A stretch of DNA of 64,000 nt from Kordiimonas aquimaris (lineage in GTDB: Bacteria; Pseudomonadota; Alphaproteobacteria; Sphingomonadales; Kordiimonadaceae): the NCBI RefSeq assembly GCF_025574485.1, contig NZ_JAOBPO010000002.1, positions 791,889-855,888 of the forward strand. The letters are read 5' to 3'. Shown piece after piece: positions 51,674 through 60,911 of the stretch (position 1 is the stretch's first letter; each line of letters opens with the position of its first letter). The position numbers were made by a program, and so were the translations under genes. Below the pieces are notes generated by a model, which did not search any database, was not told the DNA's origin, and saw nothing but the letters and a program-made list of their open reading frames with translations.

Positions 51674-53453
51674 CGCTGTCGGTATCCGCTTGAAAGCTTG
51701 TTAATCTTATGGCGCGTTGCATTGCATCCGGTGTTTCATCAGTGTCAAGGTATTCAAGCGAAGGCCACGCACCAGATGCTAAAGCATCAAGGCTTGGTGT
51801 AGGCTGACCAAGGCGCAAACGATATAGCCAAAGATTTGCCATGACGCGTTCTATGTAATTTCGTGTTTCATAGAAGCCGATGGACTCGATAAACAATAGA
51901 GGGTCTGCACCGTAGTCTACTTCGCGTCGCCATGTCAGCAGGCTACCGGGGCCACCGTTGTATGCTGCAAGCGCCATTAAAAGATTACCTTCAACATAGT
52001 CAAAATCGAGCAGATACTCGATGTATTGTTGACCAAGTGCGATATTGAACTCCGGTTCGTACAGCCTGTTTCTGTTGCGGCGCAGCAGCGCGCGATTGTT
52101 GGTTATATAACTGGCAGTTGCTGGCATCACTTGCATAAGGCCGCCTGCACCAACGCGGCTTTTAGCGCGGCTGCGAAAATCACTTTCTTTGCGGACCATC
52201 GCAAAAATTAACGCCCGATCAACGCTAAATCCGCCTGCCGGTTGCCAATCAGGCATTGGGTAACGTGTTGCTGTGGGGGCAAGGTCACCTGTGCCGCCAA
52301 CGCGACTTAAGCGAATTTGTATTGCTGGCAGATTAAGGGCAGTTGAAAAAGCGAGCATGTCATCCTGAACGCTCACACCTTCGCGGCCCCATAGAAGACG
52401 TAGTTCTTCGTCTGCTACATCATCCCTGCCAATTTCTTTTAGTGCAAGTGCACGAATTGTCGCCGGATGCTTTATCAGGTTGTCTACCGATTCTTGTTTC
52501 AAAGGAGGTAAGGACCAGTCAATATCTGGTGTAATACCAAGCTGTTTTGCGGCAATAAGGCCGTAAAAAGTCTCAGAATATGTTGCTGCACTTTTTAGAT
52601 GCTTAATACCGTCTTCTGGATTGCCAAGACGGAGTGCGGTACGTCCAGCCCAAAAGCTACCGGCTGACAGCAGCCAGCTACCTGCGCGCTCTGATGCCGC
52701 CAGTGCTTCAAAATGGCTGTAAGCAGCCTCGAAGTTATTGTTTTGCCAGAAGGCCAAGCCTGCAATCCAATCTGTTTGCGGTACTATCTCTCTGGAGAAA
52801 TTGGCACCGAGTTTCGCAAACTTCATGGCGCGCTCGTTGTCGCCTTCATAATAGTAACTGGAAGCAATGCGCTCCAACGCTTCTGCTTTTTCATGCGGTA
52901 CCAGCAGGTCGCGGGCTTCTATCGCCCAGTAACGTTTTTCCGCTCGTTCCGGTGTGCCACGCCTTACATACCGGCGTACATTTGCAAGGAATGTTCGCAC
53001 TGATTTTGCTTCAAGCCGAGACCGTCTTGGCAGGGGAGGTTTAGGAAGAGCTGACTGCCCGGTAACGCCCGGATAGCGTGTTTTCTGCGGTGAACGCGGC
53101 GCGCGTGCTTTTCCCTGCCGACGTTTCGCCAATCTGTAAACTTGCCATGCGTTAGGGTGATCAGAGTATGCTGTCATCCATGCAGACAGTTCGCTGAACT
53201 TACTGCGATATCCTGTTGGGTGCATAAGTTTCTGAAATTTTACGTGCCCCATCAAAACAGGGTTGTCGATTTGCTTGATGACTTTTTCGGCGCGTTTCCA
53301 GTTGGCACCTTGCTGGAGTTCAAATACTTGCTGATAACGCGCAATATCCTGTTCGCTCAGGACTTCAGGCACTTCAACTTGTGCTGTGCCAGCCAAAGTG
53401 AGGCTGAAGGACAGAGCCGCGGCGCATATTGCGGTTAGTATATTCCTTGTCAT
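51666..53453 (-). CDS. slt: soluble lytic murein transglycosylase
   Basis: A 595-residue periplasmic enzyme that cleaves peptidoglycan between MurNAc and GlcNAc. After the signal peptide (residues 1-25) comes a long alpha-helical superhelix (about 30-400) and a C-terminal lysozyme-like domain. The catalytic glutamate is in VRKESDF, followed by GAGGLMQVMPATA and AYNGGPGSL, as in Slt70. Its start overlaps the udg stop in ATGA, a coupling signal. Confidence 0.93.
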   Translation of the reverse strand: MTRNILTAICAAALSFSLTLAGTAQVEVPEVLSEQDIARYQQVFELQQGANWKRAEKVIKQIDNPVLMGHVKFQKLMHPTGYRSKFSELSAWMTAYSDHPNAWQVYRLAKRRQGKARAPRSPQKTRYPGVTGQSALPKPPLPRRSRLEAKSVRTFLANVRRYVRRGTPERAEKRYWAIEARDLLVPHEKAEALERIASSYYYEGDNERAMKFAKLGANFSREIVPQTDWIAGLAFWQNNNFEAAYSHFEALAASERAGSWLLSAGSFWAGRTALRLGNPEDGIKHLKSAATYSETFYGLIAAKQLGITPDIDWSLPPLKQESVDNLIKHPATIRALALKEIGRDDVADEELRLLWGREGVSVQDDMLAFSTALNLPAIQIRLSRVGGTGDLAPTATRYPMPDWQPAGGFSVDRALIFAMVRKESDFRSRAKSRVGAGGLMQVMPATASYITNNRALLRRNRNRLYEPEFNIALGQQYIEYLLDFDYVEGNLLMALAAYNGGPGSLLTWRREVDYGADPLLFIESIGFYETRNYIERVMANLWLYRLRLGQPTPSLDALASGAWPSLEYLDTDETPDAMQRAIRLTSFQADTDSDD

Positions 53454-54307
53454 GCATCAAGCTCCGAAAGTTTTGCTTTCACAGCTAGTAAATCACGCCA
53501 AGCCATGCCTTTTAAATGTGGTTGCCGCAATAGGTATGCTGGATGGTAAGCTGGTAGTGCTGTAAATGACGTGCTCCCGATCGTTAATGGCTTCCATTTA
53601 CCGCGTAGCTTCGTGATGCCATCACTGGTGCCGAGTAACGCTTTTGCCGAAACACCGCCAAGCATCAGAATAACTTTAGGGTTTGCTAATTCTATATGAC
53701 GCCGGATAAAGGGAAGGCACATTTCAGTAACAGCAGTGTCTGGTGTTCGGTTCCCGAGTGGACGCCACGGTAAGATATTCGAGATGTAGACATTTTTTGT
53801 GCGGTCAAGCCCTGCTGCATTCAGCATGCGGTCAAGTAATTGGCCTGAAACACCAACAAAAGGTCTGCCTTCCCGGTCTTCGTCTGCGCCGGGCGCTTCA
53901 CCAACAATCATGAGAGAGGAGCCCGCTACGCCGTCAGCAAATACAAGGTTTTTTGCTGATCTCTTTAAAAGTCCTCCGTCGAAGCTCGACATTGCGGTGC
54001 GTAATTCTTCTAATGAATCAGCGTTGTTTGCTGCGGTTTGTGCACTTTCTGCGCCGTGACCATCAATTGACTGAACTGGTTTGGCCGTTACAACTCTTGC
54101 TCCAGTGCTTTGGTTTGTTGCGATTTGGTTGCCAGAATTTTGCTGTACGGAAGAGCCAGAGTGCGATGCGGTAGCATTGTCAGGTTTTGAAGTTACAGCA
54201 GAAAATCTATCAACAAAATCGCTTTCAATTGCTTCGTCTGCGCCCATCGCGACCTGCCAGGCAAGTAACGTTGCGGGGTCTTCTATATCAGGTGCGTGAG
54301 CTGACAT
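53450..54307 (-). CDS. uracil-DNA glycosylase, family 4
   Basis: A 285-residue DNA repair enzyme. The C-terminal 190 residues hold the family 4 motifs GEAPGADEDREGRPFVG, YISNILPWRP and HPAYLLR. The iron-sulfur cysteines expected in this family are not obvious in the usual places, so cluster loss is possible. The first 85 residues are low-complexity and serine/alanine rich. It is the first gene of an operon with slt and moaB, and is divergent from ETF-ubiquinone oxidoreductase. Confidence 0.9.
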   Translation of the reverse strand: MSAHAPDIEDPATLLAWQVAMGADEAIESDFVDRFSAVTSKPDNATASHSGSSVQQNSGNQIATNQSTGARVVTAKPVQSIDGHGAESAQTAANNADSLEELRTAMSSFDGGLLKRSAKNLVFADGVAGSSLMIVGEAPGADEDREGRPFVGVSGQLLDRMLNAAGLDRTKNVYISNILPWRPLGNRTPDTAVTEMCLPFIRRHIELANPKVILMLGGVSAKALLGTSDGITKLRGKWKPLTIGSTSFTALPAYHPAYLLRQPHLKGMAWRDLLAVKAKLSELDA

Positions 54308-54550
54308 GCTGTTCCTTAAGTTGTCACTGATCTAATCATAGAAGACCTTTGGGTCAAAATGCATCAAAATTTTGGCATTTTCATCGCATATTCCTGTGAA
54401 CTCTATATATAGACAGGCCTAGAGGGCAGGCAAGTGTTTGACGTTTGCCTTGCTGCAATGCATAAGACTTGAAAAAGAAGGCATTTGGCCCAGTTTACGA
54501 CTTGATTTAAACCATGAGTAAATTGTGATTTTAGTATGAAGGAGCCTGGC

Positions 54551-56209
54551 ATGGAAAGAGAATCCATGGAATTTGATGTTGTTATTGTTGGCGGTGGACC
54601 ATCTGGTTTATCTGCAGCAATTCGCCTGATGCAATTGGCTGAAGAAAAAGGCCAGGAGTTGATGGTATGCGTCATTGAAAAAGGTTCAGAAATTGGTGCG
54701 CACATTTTGTCCGGCGCTGTCGTTGATCCGTTAGCGATTAACGAGCTTATTCCTGATTGGAAAGAGAAGGGTGCTCCGCTCAATACACCTGTTGTTGATA
54801 ATCAACACTGGGTTTTGACGGAAAAAGGCAAAACGTCTCTACCTCATTTCTTTATGCCGCCTCTGCTGTCTAACAAAGGTATGTATACGACGTCACTTGG
54901 TAACTTTACCCGCTGGCTTGGCGAGCAAGCGGAAGCGATGGGTGTTGAGATATACCCTGGCTTTGCGGGTTCTGAAGTATTGTTTCATGAAGATGGTCGC
55001 GTCAAAGGTGTTGCCACCGGCGATATGGGCATTGGTCGTGACGGTAAACCGAAGGCTAGCCACGAACCCGGTATGGAATTACATGCAAAATATACTTTAT
55101 TTGCTGAGGGTTGCAGAGGGTCGCTTTCCAAGCAGCTTGAAGAGAAGTTTGATTTGCGCGCAAACTGCCAATTTCAAACATACGGGATCGGCATTAAAGA
55201 GCTGTGGGATATAGATCCGGCAAAACATGTGCCAGGCAGGGTTATTCACTCGCAAGGCTGGCCGCTGGATAATGGTACGGCTGGTGGTGGGTTCATCTAT
55301 CATCAGGAAAACAATCAGATAGCTATCGGCTTCGTTGTTACACTTGATTACGAAAACCCTTATTTGTCACCGTTTGATGAAATGCAGCGATATAAGAACC
55401 ATCCTGCTGTTCGTGAAATACTGGAAGGTGGGCGCCGCGTATCATACGGTGCGCGGGCTATTAACGAAGGTGGTTTGCAATCTGTCCCAAAACTGTATTT
55501 CCCGGGCGGGGCTCTCATTGGGTGTGCTGCAGGTTTTGTTAATGTGCCGCGCATTAAGGGAAGTCACAATGCGATGAAGTCAGGCATGCTGGCGGCAGAA
55601 AGTGCATTTGATGCAATTGCAGCAGGTTCAAATGGTGACGTTGAATTGGCGGGCTATGAACAAGCATTTAAAGACAGTTGGATATACAAGGACCTTTACA
55701 AGGTAAGAAATTCACGTCCGGCTTTAAGTAAGTTTGGTATCAAGCTCGGCACATTCTATGCTGGTTTTGATATGTGGATGAATACAATTGGACTGGGCGG
55801 GTTGATGCCTACTTTGAAGCATCAACACAAGGATAATGAAGCCACTAAAAAGGCAGCAAACGCCAAGCCGATTGATTATCCAAAACCTGACGGCGTTATC
55901 TCTTTTGATAAGCTGACTTCTGTCTTTTTATCGAACACAAATCATGAAGAAGATCAGCCCATTCATTTGACGTTGAAGGACGAGGCAGTGCCGGTGAGTG
56001 TTAACCTGTCAGAATATGCCGGACCGGAACAGCGCTTTTGTCCGGCTGGCGTATACGAGTTTGTTGGTGAAACAGGTGAGGAAAAACGCCTGCAGATCAA
56101 TGCTCAGAACTGCGTACACTGTAAAACATGTGATATTAAAGATGTGACGCAAAATATTAACTGGGTTGTTCCTGAAGGTGGCGGTGGCCCTAACTACCCA
56201 AATATGTAA
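54551..56209 (+). CDS. electron transfer flavoprotein-ubiquinone oxidoreductase
   Basis: A 552-residue peripheral membrane flavoprotein that passes electrons from acyl-CoA dehydrogenases, through ETF, to ubiquinone. The FAD site is [17 protein letters not shown]. The C-terminal [4Fe-4S] cysteines lie in FCPAGVYEF and [19 protein letters not shown] is the usual terminus. GAAGGAG ahead of ATG 54551 fixes the start over ATGs at 54536 and 54566. It fits with the acyl-CoA ligase and crotonase genes nearby. Confidence 0.96.
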   Translation: MERESMEFDVVIVGGGPSGLSAAIRLMQLAEEKGQELMVCVIEKGSEIGAHILSGAVVDPLAINELIPDWKEKGAPLNTPVVDNQHWVLTEKGKTSLPHFFMPPLLSNKGMYTTSLGNFTRWLGEQAEAMGVEIYPGFAGSEVLFHEDGRVKGVATGDMGIGRDGKPKASHEPGMELHAKYTLFAEGCRGSLSKQLEEKFDLRANCQFQTYGIGIKELWDIDPAKHVPGRVIHSQGWPLDNGTAGGGFIYHQENNQIAIGFVVTLDYENPYLSPFDEMQRYKNHPAVREILEGGRRVSYGARAINEGGLQSVPKLYFPGGALIGCAAGFVNVPRIKGSHNAMKSGMLAAESAFDAIAAGSNGDVELAGYEQAFKDSWIYKDLYKVRNSRPALSKFGIKLGTFYAGFDMWMNTIGLGGLMPTLKHQHKDNEATKKAANAKPIDYPKPDGVISFDKLTSVFLSNTNHEEDQPIHLTLKDEAVPVSVNLSEYAGPEQRFCPAGVYEFVGETGEEKRLQINAQNCVHCKTCDIKDVTQNINWVVPEGGGGPNYPNM

Positions 56210-56254
56210 TAGGCTAGTCTAAAGTTAGTACTTTAGTATCCAAGGCAAGTTTTG

Positions 56255-57982
56255 ATGGTATTACGCTTTAAATATGTACTTATGGCTCTTGGGTTAGCTG
56301 GCTGCGCTACTGCGCCCAGCGTGCCCGAGTTCTCAAATGTTCCAAATTCACTGCGCAGTGAATTTGCTGTAAGTGATACAGATCAGAGCATGTATGGCCC
56401 ATTTGTTGCTGCAACGCTCGCGCAACATGATAGCGCGTTTGCAGACGCGGCTGAATATTACATGCGGGCACTTGAGGTTGACCCAGACAGTCGTTTCGTA
56501 GCCGACCGTGCATTTTTTCAGCTTTTGTATGCTGGCCGCATGGAAGAAGCCGGGAAGGTGGCTGTTACGCTCGCTCAAAGTGAAGCCGGTGTTGAAAACG
56601 ATGATTTGGTTTCTATTCTATATGTGCTTGAAGCGTACAAGCGTCGGGATTGGCCAACTGTAAGGCAGCGGCTTGATGGTTCCAAGATGGCAGGTTTTGG
56701 TGGGCTAGTTTCGCCGATTATCAGAGCTTGGTCTTTCGTTGCTGAAGGTGATATTGAAAGGGCTCGCTTAGCACTTTTTCCTATGCTGGAAGACCAACGT
56801 TTGAAACCGATTGCTGATGAGCATTTAGCCTATATGTTTGACCATCTGCAGGATTTTGAAAGCGCAGAAGCCGAATACTTACAGCTAGCAGACGCAACCC
56901 AGCCTGCTTCATTGCAGCCATTTGTAGCGTATGCAGATATGTTGGCAAGAAATGGCAAGCGTGATGAGGCTCGTTCTTTCATGGGCAAAGTTGCTGCGCA
57001 GTATAACAATAACCGTTTTTTACTACGCGAAGGTATGTTGATTGCGGCAGGAAGGCCTCCGAGCCAGCGCACTGCAAACCCTGACGGTGCTTTGGGCTCA
57101 ATGTTCTTCAGGTTAGCTTCTGAGTTTTCACAAGGTAGTTCGCCGCAAGCCGCAGTCGTTTATTTGCGCATGGCATCATACCTCACACCTGAAGTTGCCG
57201 ATATATACTTTATGCTTGGTAATTTGATGGATCAGCTTGATAACCCGCGTGCTGCTGCTACCGTATACGACACAGTGCCAGCGTCAAGTATCTTGCACCG
57301 AGCAGCCCAAGAGCGCAAAATCAACGCATTAAGGCGTATTGGGCAAATACAACAAGCTGAAGACAGTCTAAGAAATGCCCTGCGGGATAATCCGGAAGAT
57401 GCTAATTACCTCACATCCCTTGGTGATTTACTGAGAGGGAAAGAGGATTTTGATGAGGCAATTCTAAGGTACTCAACAGCTATTGATATTATGAAAGCTG
57501 CAGGCAAAGAAGAATGGTTTGTTTATTTTGCACGCGGTGTATCATATGAGCAGGCTGGTGATTGGGAAAAAGCCGAATATGACCTGACACGAGCACTTAG
57601 CCTCAGTCCCAACGAACCTAGTGTTTTAAACTATCTTGGGTACAGCTGGATTGATCGCGGCCTCTATATCGAGAAAGCGAAAGGCTATATTGAGAAGGCT
57701 GTTGAAGAACGCCCTAATGATGGTTTTATTATTGATAGTTTAGGGTGGGTAAATTACCTCACTGGTGATTATGAAGAAGCAGTTAAGTTATTGGAGCAAG
57801 CTGTAAGGATTGAACCAACTGATGTAACCATTAATCATCATTTAGGTGATGCGTACTGGCAAGTTGGGCGAGAAATCGAAGCCCGTTTTCAATGGCAGCA
57901 TGCAATAGACAGTAATCCAAAAGCTGATGAATTAGCTCAGTTACAGCGTAAATTAGATTTAGGGCTGCCTAAGGAATCCTGA
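56255..57982 (+). CDS. TPR-repeat lipoprotein
   Basis: A 575-residue lipoprotein. The signal sequence ends in the lipobox LAGC (about residue 17). At least eight TPR-like units follow; the clearest are in the C-terminal third (DANYLTSLGDLLRGKEDFDEA in parts, EWFVYFARGVSYEQAGDWEKA, PSVLNYLGYSWIDRG, IIDSLGWVNYLTGDYEEA). This is the scaffold-type TPR protein that often lies between the ETF oxidoreductase and ispE in alphaproteobacteria. Partners are unknown. ispE begins two bases later. Confidence 0.88.
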   Translation: MVLRFKYVLMALGLAGCATAPSVPEFSNVPNSLRSEFAVSDTDQSMYGPFVAATLAQHDSAFADAAEYYMRALEVDPDSRFVADRAFFQLLYAGRMEEAGKVAVTLAQSEAGVENDDLVSILYVLEAYKRRDWPTVRQRLDGSKMAGFGGLVSPIIRAWSFVAEGDIERARLALFPMLEDQRLKPIADEHLAYMFDHLQDFESAEAEYLQLADATQPASLQPFVAYADMLARNGKRDEARSFMGKVAAQYNNNRFLLREGMLIAAGRPPSQRTANPDGALGSMFFRLASEFSQGSSPQAAVVYLRMASYLTPEVADIYFMLGNLMDQLDNPRAAATVYDTVPASSILHRAAQERKINALRRIGQIQQAEDSLRNALRDNPEDANYLTSLGDLLRGKEDFDEAILRYSTAIDIMKAAGKEEWFVYFARGVSYEQAGDWEKAEYDLTRALSLSPNEPSVLNYLGYSWIDRGLYIEKAKGYIEKAVEERPNDGFIIDSLGWVNYLTGDYEEAVKLLEQAVRIEPTDVTINHHLGDAYWQVGREIEARFQWQHAIDSNPKADELAQLQRKLDLGLPKES

Positions 57983-57984
57983 TC

Positions 57985-58908
57985 GTGGGCTTCGACAAAA
58001 GACCAAAACCAGAGTTAGGCCCAGATGGCAGCATATATGTGCGAGCGCCTGCTAAAATCAATCTGTTTTTGCATGTAACAGGACGTAGAGATGACGGGTA
58101 TCATACTCTAGAGAGTTTATTCGTTTACACGAAACGGGGTGATTTGTTGCGGATAAAGCCCGCAGATTGCCTTGAGTTAAGTGTGTCAGGCCCGTTTGCG
58201 CATGTGCTTGAAGATACTGATCCTTCCAAAAATCTTGTTTTTGCGGCAGCACATAAATTGGCCGCGTTTGCAGGTGTTGATTGTCGTGCCGATATTGAGC
58301 TTGAGAAAAACCTGCCTATAGCATCTGGCCTTGGCGGCGGTTCAGCTGATGCCGCTGCGGCCTTGGTGGGTCTCAGCAGGTTTTGGAATCTAGATATATC
58401 AGTTGATGATCTGTTGTCGATAGCGCTAGAACTTGGTGCAGATGTTCCGGCTTGCTTATATAGCGAATCGTTAATGGCACGTGGTATAGGTGAAAAAATT
58501 ACGCCGCTAACGTTACCGTGGGATGCTGGTGTCGTTATTGTAAACCCTAACGTTGCTGTATCCACACCAATGATATTTAAAGGTTTCAGGGAGTATCGAG
58601 AAAAACGTAACTTACCGCCTTTTGATATTGCATTGCGAGATGTGCGAGCGGTAACAACTGATATAAACGCATTAAATTTGTTAACCTCTAACAGTCTTCA
58701 GGATGCTGCCTGTACGATTTGCCCGGAAATTATGGAGGTTACGCGCTTCATAAAACAGAATAGCCAAACGGATTTTGTGCGGATGACTGGCAGCGGTGCA
58801 AGTGTTGTAGCTCTATACCATAATAAAGAGGCAGCTAATGCTGTTGCAAGCAGGGTTCGCGAACATGCGCCGCATTGGTGGGTGATGGCTGACGAGATTG
58901 CATCATAA
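57985..58908 (+). CDS. ispE: 4-diphosphocytidyl-2-C-methyl-D-erythritol kinase
   Basis: A 307-residue GHMP kinase of the MEP isoprenoid pathway. The start APAKINLFLHVTGRRDDGYH, the ATP loop LPIASGLGGGSADAAAAL and the C-terminal GSGASVVALY motif are present. The start is GTG 57985. It supplies isoprenoid units for products such as that of the polyprenyl synthase at 8392. It is the last core gene before the tRNA and the island. Confidence 0.95.
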   Translation: MGFDKRPKPELGPDGSIYVRAPAKINLFLHVTGRRDDGYHTLESLFVYTKRGDLLRIKPADCLELSVSGPFAHVLEDTDPSKNLVFAAAHKLAAFAGVDCRADIELEKNLPIASGLGGGSADAAAALVGLSRFWNLDISVDDLLSIALELGADVPACLYSESLMARGIGEKITPLTLPWDAGVVIVNPNVAVSTPMIFKGFREYREKRNLPPFDIALRDVRAVTTDINALNLLTSNSLQDAACTICPEIMEVTRFIKQNSQTDFVRMTGSGASVVALYHNKEAANAVASRVREHAPHWWVMADEIAS

Positions 58909-58920
58909 GTGTTTCAGGCG

Positions 58921-58944
58921 CCGACTTGACTAATACTAAGTCGG
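58921..58944 (+). other. hairpin after ispE
   Basis: CCGACTT pairs with AAGTCGG around a ten-base loop, 12 bases after the ispE stop. No T-run follows, so it may protect the message end or act as a weak terminator. Confidence 0.4.
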
Positions 58945-59081
58945 TATAACAAGTATGTAAAAACCCGGCAGAACTACATGTGCTATCCAGTATTTTAATA
59001 TTGAAAAAAAATTGCGACAAAAGGCTGAAAAATAGCTTTACAGCATGGGTCAGTTTCTTTACAAACCGCGGCACACTATGG

Positions 59082-59156
59082 TGGGGCGTCGCCAAGTGGT
59101 AAGGCACCGCTTTTTGGTAGCGGTATTCGCAGGTTCGAATCCTGCCGCCCCAGCCA
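59082..59156 (+). tRNA. tRNA-Gln (anticodon TTG)
   Basis: A complete cloverleaf can be drawn. The acceptor TGGGGCG (59082-59088) pairs with CGCCCCA (59146-59152). The D stem GCC/GGC and anticodon stem CCGCT/AGCGG hold the loop TTTTGGT, so positions 34-36 are TTG. The T arm GCAGG-TTCGAAT-CCTGC is canonical. The discriminator is G and CCA is encoded. The gene follows ispE and is the insertion site of the mobile region. Confidence 0.97.
59120..59156 (+). other. probable island attachment site in tRNA-Gln 3' half
   Basis: A tyrosine integrase gene begins 195 bases after this tRNA and the DNA beyond is accessory. Integrases of this type recombine within tRNA 3' halves. No second copy of the sequence was found to the right, so the far end is outside the window. 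The exact crossover point is inferred. Confidence 0.5.
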
Positions 59157-59171
59157 GTTCCCTTGGAACTG
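59155..59171 (+). other. hairpin just after tRNA-Gln
   Basis: CAGTTCC, a three-base loop, GGAACTG: a perfect seven-pair stem starting inside the CCA end. It may guide tRNA 3' processing or mark the integrase core-site region. Confidence 0.4.
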
Positions 59172-59265
59172 AAGACGGCAGTATCAGCCAAAAAATCAAG
59201 CAAATACAATGGGGTACCTGCAATACAAGCACTCAATATGCAGACTCGAATCACTGTAAACCCTT

Positions 59266-59313
59266 GATTTTTATTACATTTTTTATTACAATTTTTATTA
59301 CTTTTTTTATTAC
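59266..59313 (+). repeat. four 12-bp iterons upstream of the integrase
   Basis: Four head-to-tail 12-base units, each ending in the identical core TTTTTATTAC, at 59266-59277, 59278-59289, 59290-59301 and 59302-59313. The two leading bases vary. They end 37 bases before the integrase start. Such arrays often serve as arm-type integrase or excisionase sites, or as an operator for integrase expression. Confidence 0.7.
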
Positions 59314-59350
59314 ATCGCTTCCAATTGCCGCCAAATGGAAGGACTAAAAA

Positions 59351-60679
59351 GTGGGTGTTAACTGCAAAGACAAATACCTGAAATGGATTAAAGGACATGC
59401 CTATTATTATCGGCGGGTTCCCAAGGACCTATTGTCTTTATATGGCGGTCGTCCTTTCATTCAGCAGTCGCTGGACACCAGTAATTTACTGCAAGCGCTC
59501 CTCCGCCGCGACAGCATCAACGAAGCGATAGAGGAAACATGGGAAAAATTCCGCAAAACCGGATGCGATCCAGCGGCGCGGAACCGGTTTGAAGCCGCCG
59601 TTGCCAATGCCCGGCAGTATGGGTTCGACTATAAAACTCTACCCGAGTTGGATGCCGCTCCTGTGAGTGAACTGGTAGAGCGATTGAATGTTGTCGATGA
59701 AATCAAAAGTCCGGCACAAAAGATCGAAGCAGCCGAAGCCTTGCTTGGCACCGTTGAGAAACCTGAGTTGCCCTTGTCGGAAGCGCTCGAAATTTATTGG
59801 GAGAACACACGAGACAAAATCAGGGGGAAAAATGATTCCCAGACAAGAATTTGGACCCATGCGCGCAAGCGGTGTGTGCGCAAGTTTATCAAGGTGATCG
59901 GCGATAAGGATATTTATCAAATAACCCGGCCGGATGCGATTGAATACCGTAACTGGTGGCTGGATCTGGTCGAAGCGGATGAAGTGAAAGCCGACACGGC
60001 CAACAAAGATATGGAGCTGTTAAGCGGCATTATCCAAAAAGTGTTCGATGTTCAGGGTATCAATCTTAAAAGCCCGTTTTCAGGCGGACTGAGGTTACAG
60101 AAAGGCTATAGCGAAGAACGGGTATCGATGACCAAGAAAGAGATTTTGCATTGCCTTTATAATAATAACCCTCTTGCAGGTCTCAATGAGCAGGCGCGCC
60201 ATATCGTCTATATATGTGCTGAAACCGGTGCTCGGCCCGTTGAGGTCATCACCCGCGCGCCAAATGATATTGTGCTGGACGCGGACGTGCCGCATTTCAA
60301 GATACGGGAAAACAAATTCGGCATGCTGAAAACCAAAGTTAGCAGGCGCGATATTCCTCTGGTTGGATCGGCTCTGAAGGCTTTTCAGAAATTTCCGGGC
60401 GGGTTTCCACGATACGTGGAAAGGCACGTTAGCTGCGTGAATGCCATTGGTAAATTTTTCCGGGAAAACAAAATACTTGTTCCTGGTGCTACTCTTTATA
60501 GCCTTCGTCACGGATTTCAGGACCGGTTGAACGAAGTCGAGACGCCTGAACGAATGCAGGTCGAGTTGTTTGGCCACGCGCTTGGGCGACCAAAGTACGG
60601 CGCTGGACCTGCGTTGAAGGTGAAGCAGCGCTGGATGCAGAAGCTAATGCTTTCGCAGGATTTACCCGGCGGCGATTAG
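59351..60679 (+). CDS. tyrosine-family site-specific integrase
   Basis: A 442-residue phage-type recombinase. An N-terminal arm-binding and a core-binding SAM-like domain precede the catalytic domain (about 265-430). Catalytic positions fit the Arg of ETGARPVEV, the LRH of YSLRHGF and the FGHALGRPKYG box. The first histidine of the usual HxLRH motif is Tyr here. GTG 59351 opens the frame. It abuts tRNA-Gln and marks the left edge of an island. Confidence 0.9.
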   Translation: MGVNCKDKYLKWIKGHAYYYRRVPKDLLSLYGGRPFIQQSLDTSNLLQALLRRDSINEAIEETWEKFRKTGCDPAARNRFEAAVANARQYGFDYKTLPELDAAPVSELVERLNVVDEIKSPAQKIEAAEALLGTVEKPELPLSEALEIYWENTRDKIRGKNDSQTRIWTHARKRCVRKFIKVIGDKDIYQITRPDAIEYRNWWLDLVEADEVKADTANKDMELLSGIIQKVFDVQGINLKSPFSGGLRLQKGYSEERVSMTKKEILHCLYNNNPLAGLNEQARHIVYICAETGARPVEVITRAPNDIVLDADVPHFKIRENKFGMLKTKVSRRDIPLVGSALKAFQKFPGGFPRYVERHVSCVNAIGKFFRENKILVPGATLYSLRHGFQDRLNEVETPERMQVELFGHALGRPKYGAGPALKVKQRWMQKLMLSQDLPGGD

Positions 60680-60911
60680 CTATACTGGCTGCCAGATTGC
60701 GCGCTTTTTGTTGTTCAATAGATTTTGTAATGTGTGCTGCATGCCGTCGTTCAATCAGTTGGAAAAACCCGAGAAACCTGTCGCCGTAATCACAAGTGAT
60801 TTCGGCTGCAATCCTAAGAGCACGATCTAGATCTTCGCAGGTCCGGTCCTCGCCTGAAAGACGTTCCGGGGGGGTCCAGTTTGGAGGCCGTTTAATGTTG
60901 TGAGCGCTCAA
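60489..60911 (-). CDS. hypothetical protein overlapping the integrase antisense
   Basis: A 140-residue frame starting at TTG 60911 with AAGGA eight bases upstream. The first 77 residues lie outside the integrase and look protein-like (NIKRPPNWTPPERLSGED, CEDLDRALRIAAEITCDYGD, FQLIERRHAAH). The rest is read antisense to the integrase 3' end and has no protein-like pattern, so the C-terminus may be overprinted or the gene may have been cut by the island's arrival. No family is recognised. Confidence 0.5.
   Translation of the reverse strand: MSAHNIKRPPNWTPPERLSGEDRTCEDLDRALRIAAEITCDYGDRFLGFFQLIERRHAAHITKSIEQQKARNLAASIANRRRVNPAKALASASSAASPSTQVQRRTLVAQARGQTTRPAFVQASRLRSTGPEIRDEGYKE

Noticed and set aside
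59266..59313. Iterons as a CRISPR array
   Set aside because: Units are head-to-tail with no spacers and no cas genes are present.
58835..59398. 187-codon minus-strand frame across tRNA-Gln
   Set aside because: It reads antisense through the tRNA and the AT-rich iterons, giving lysine/asparagine repeats; an artefact.
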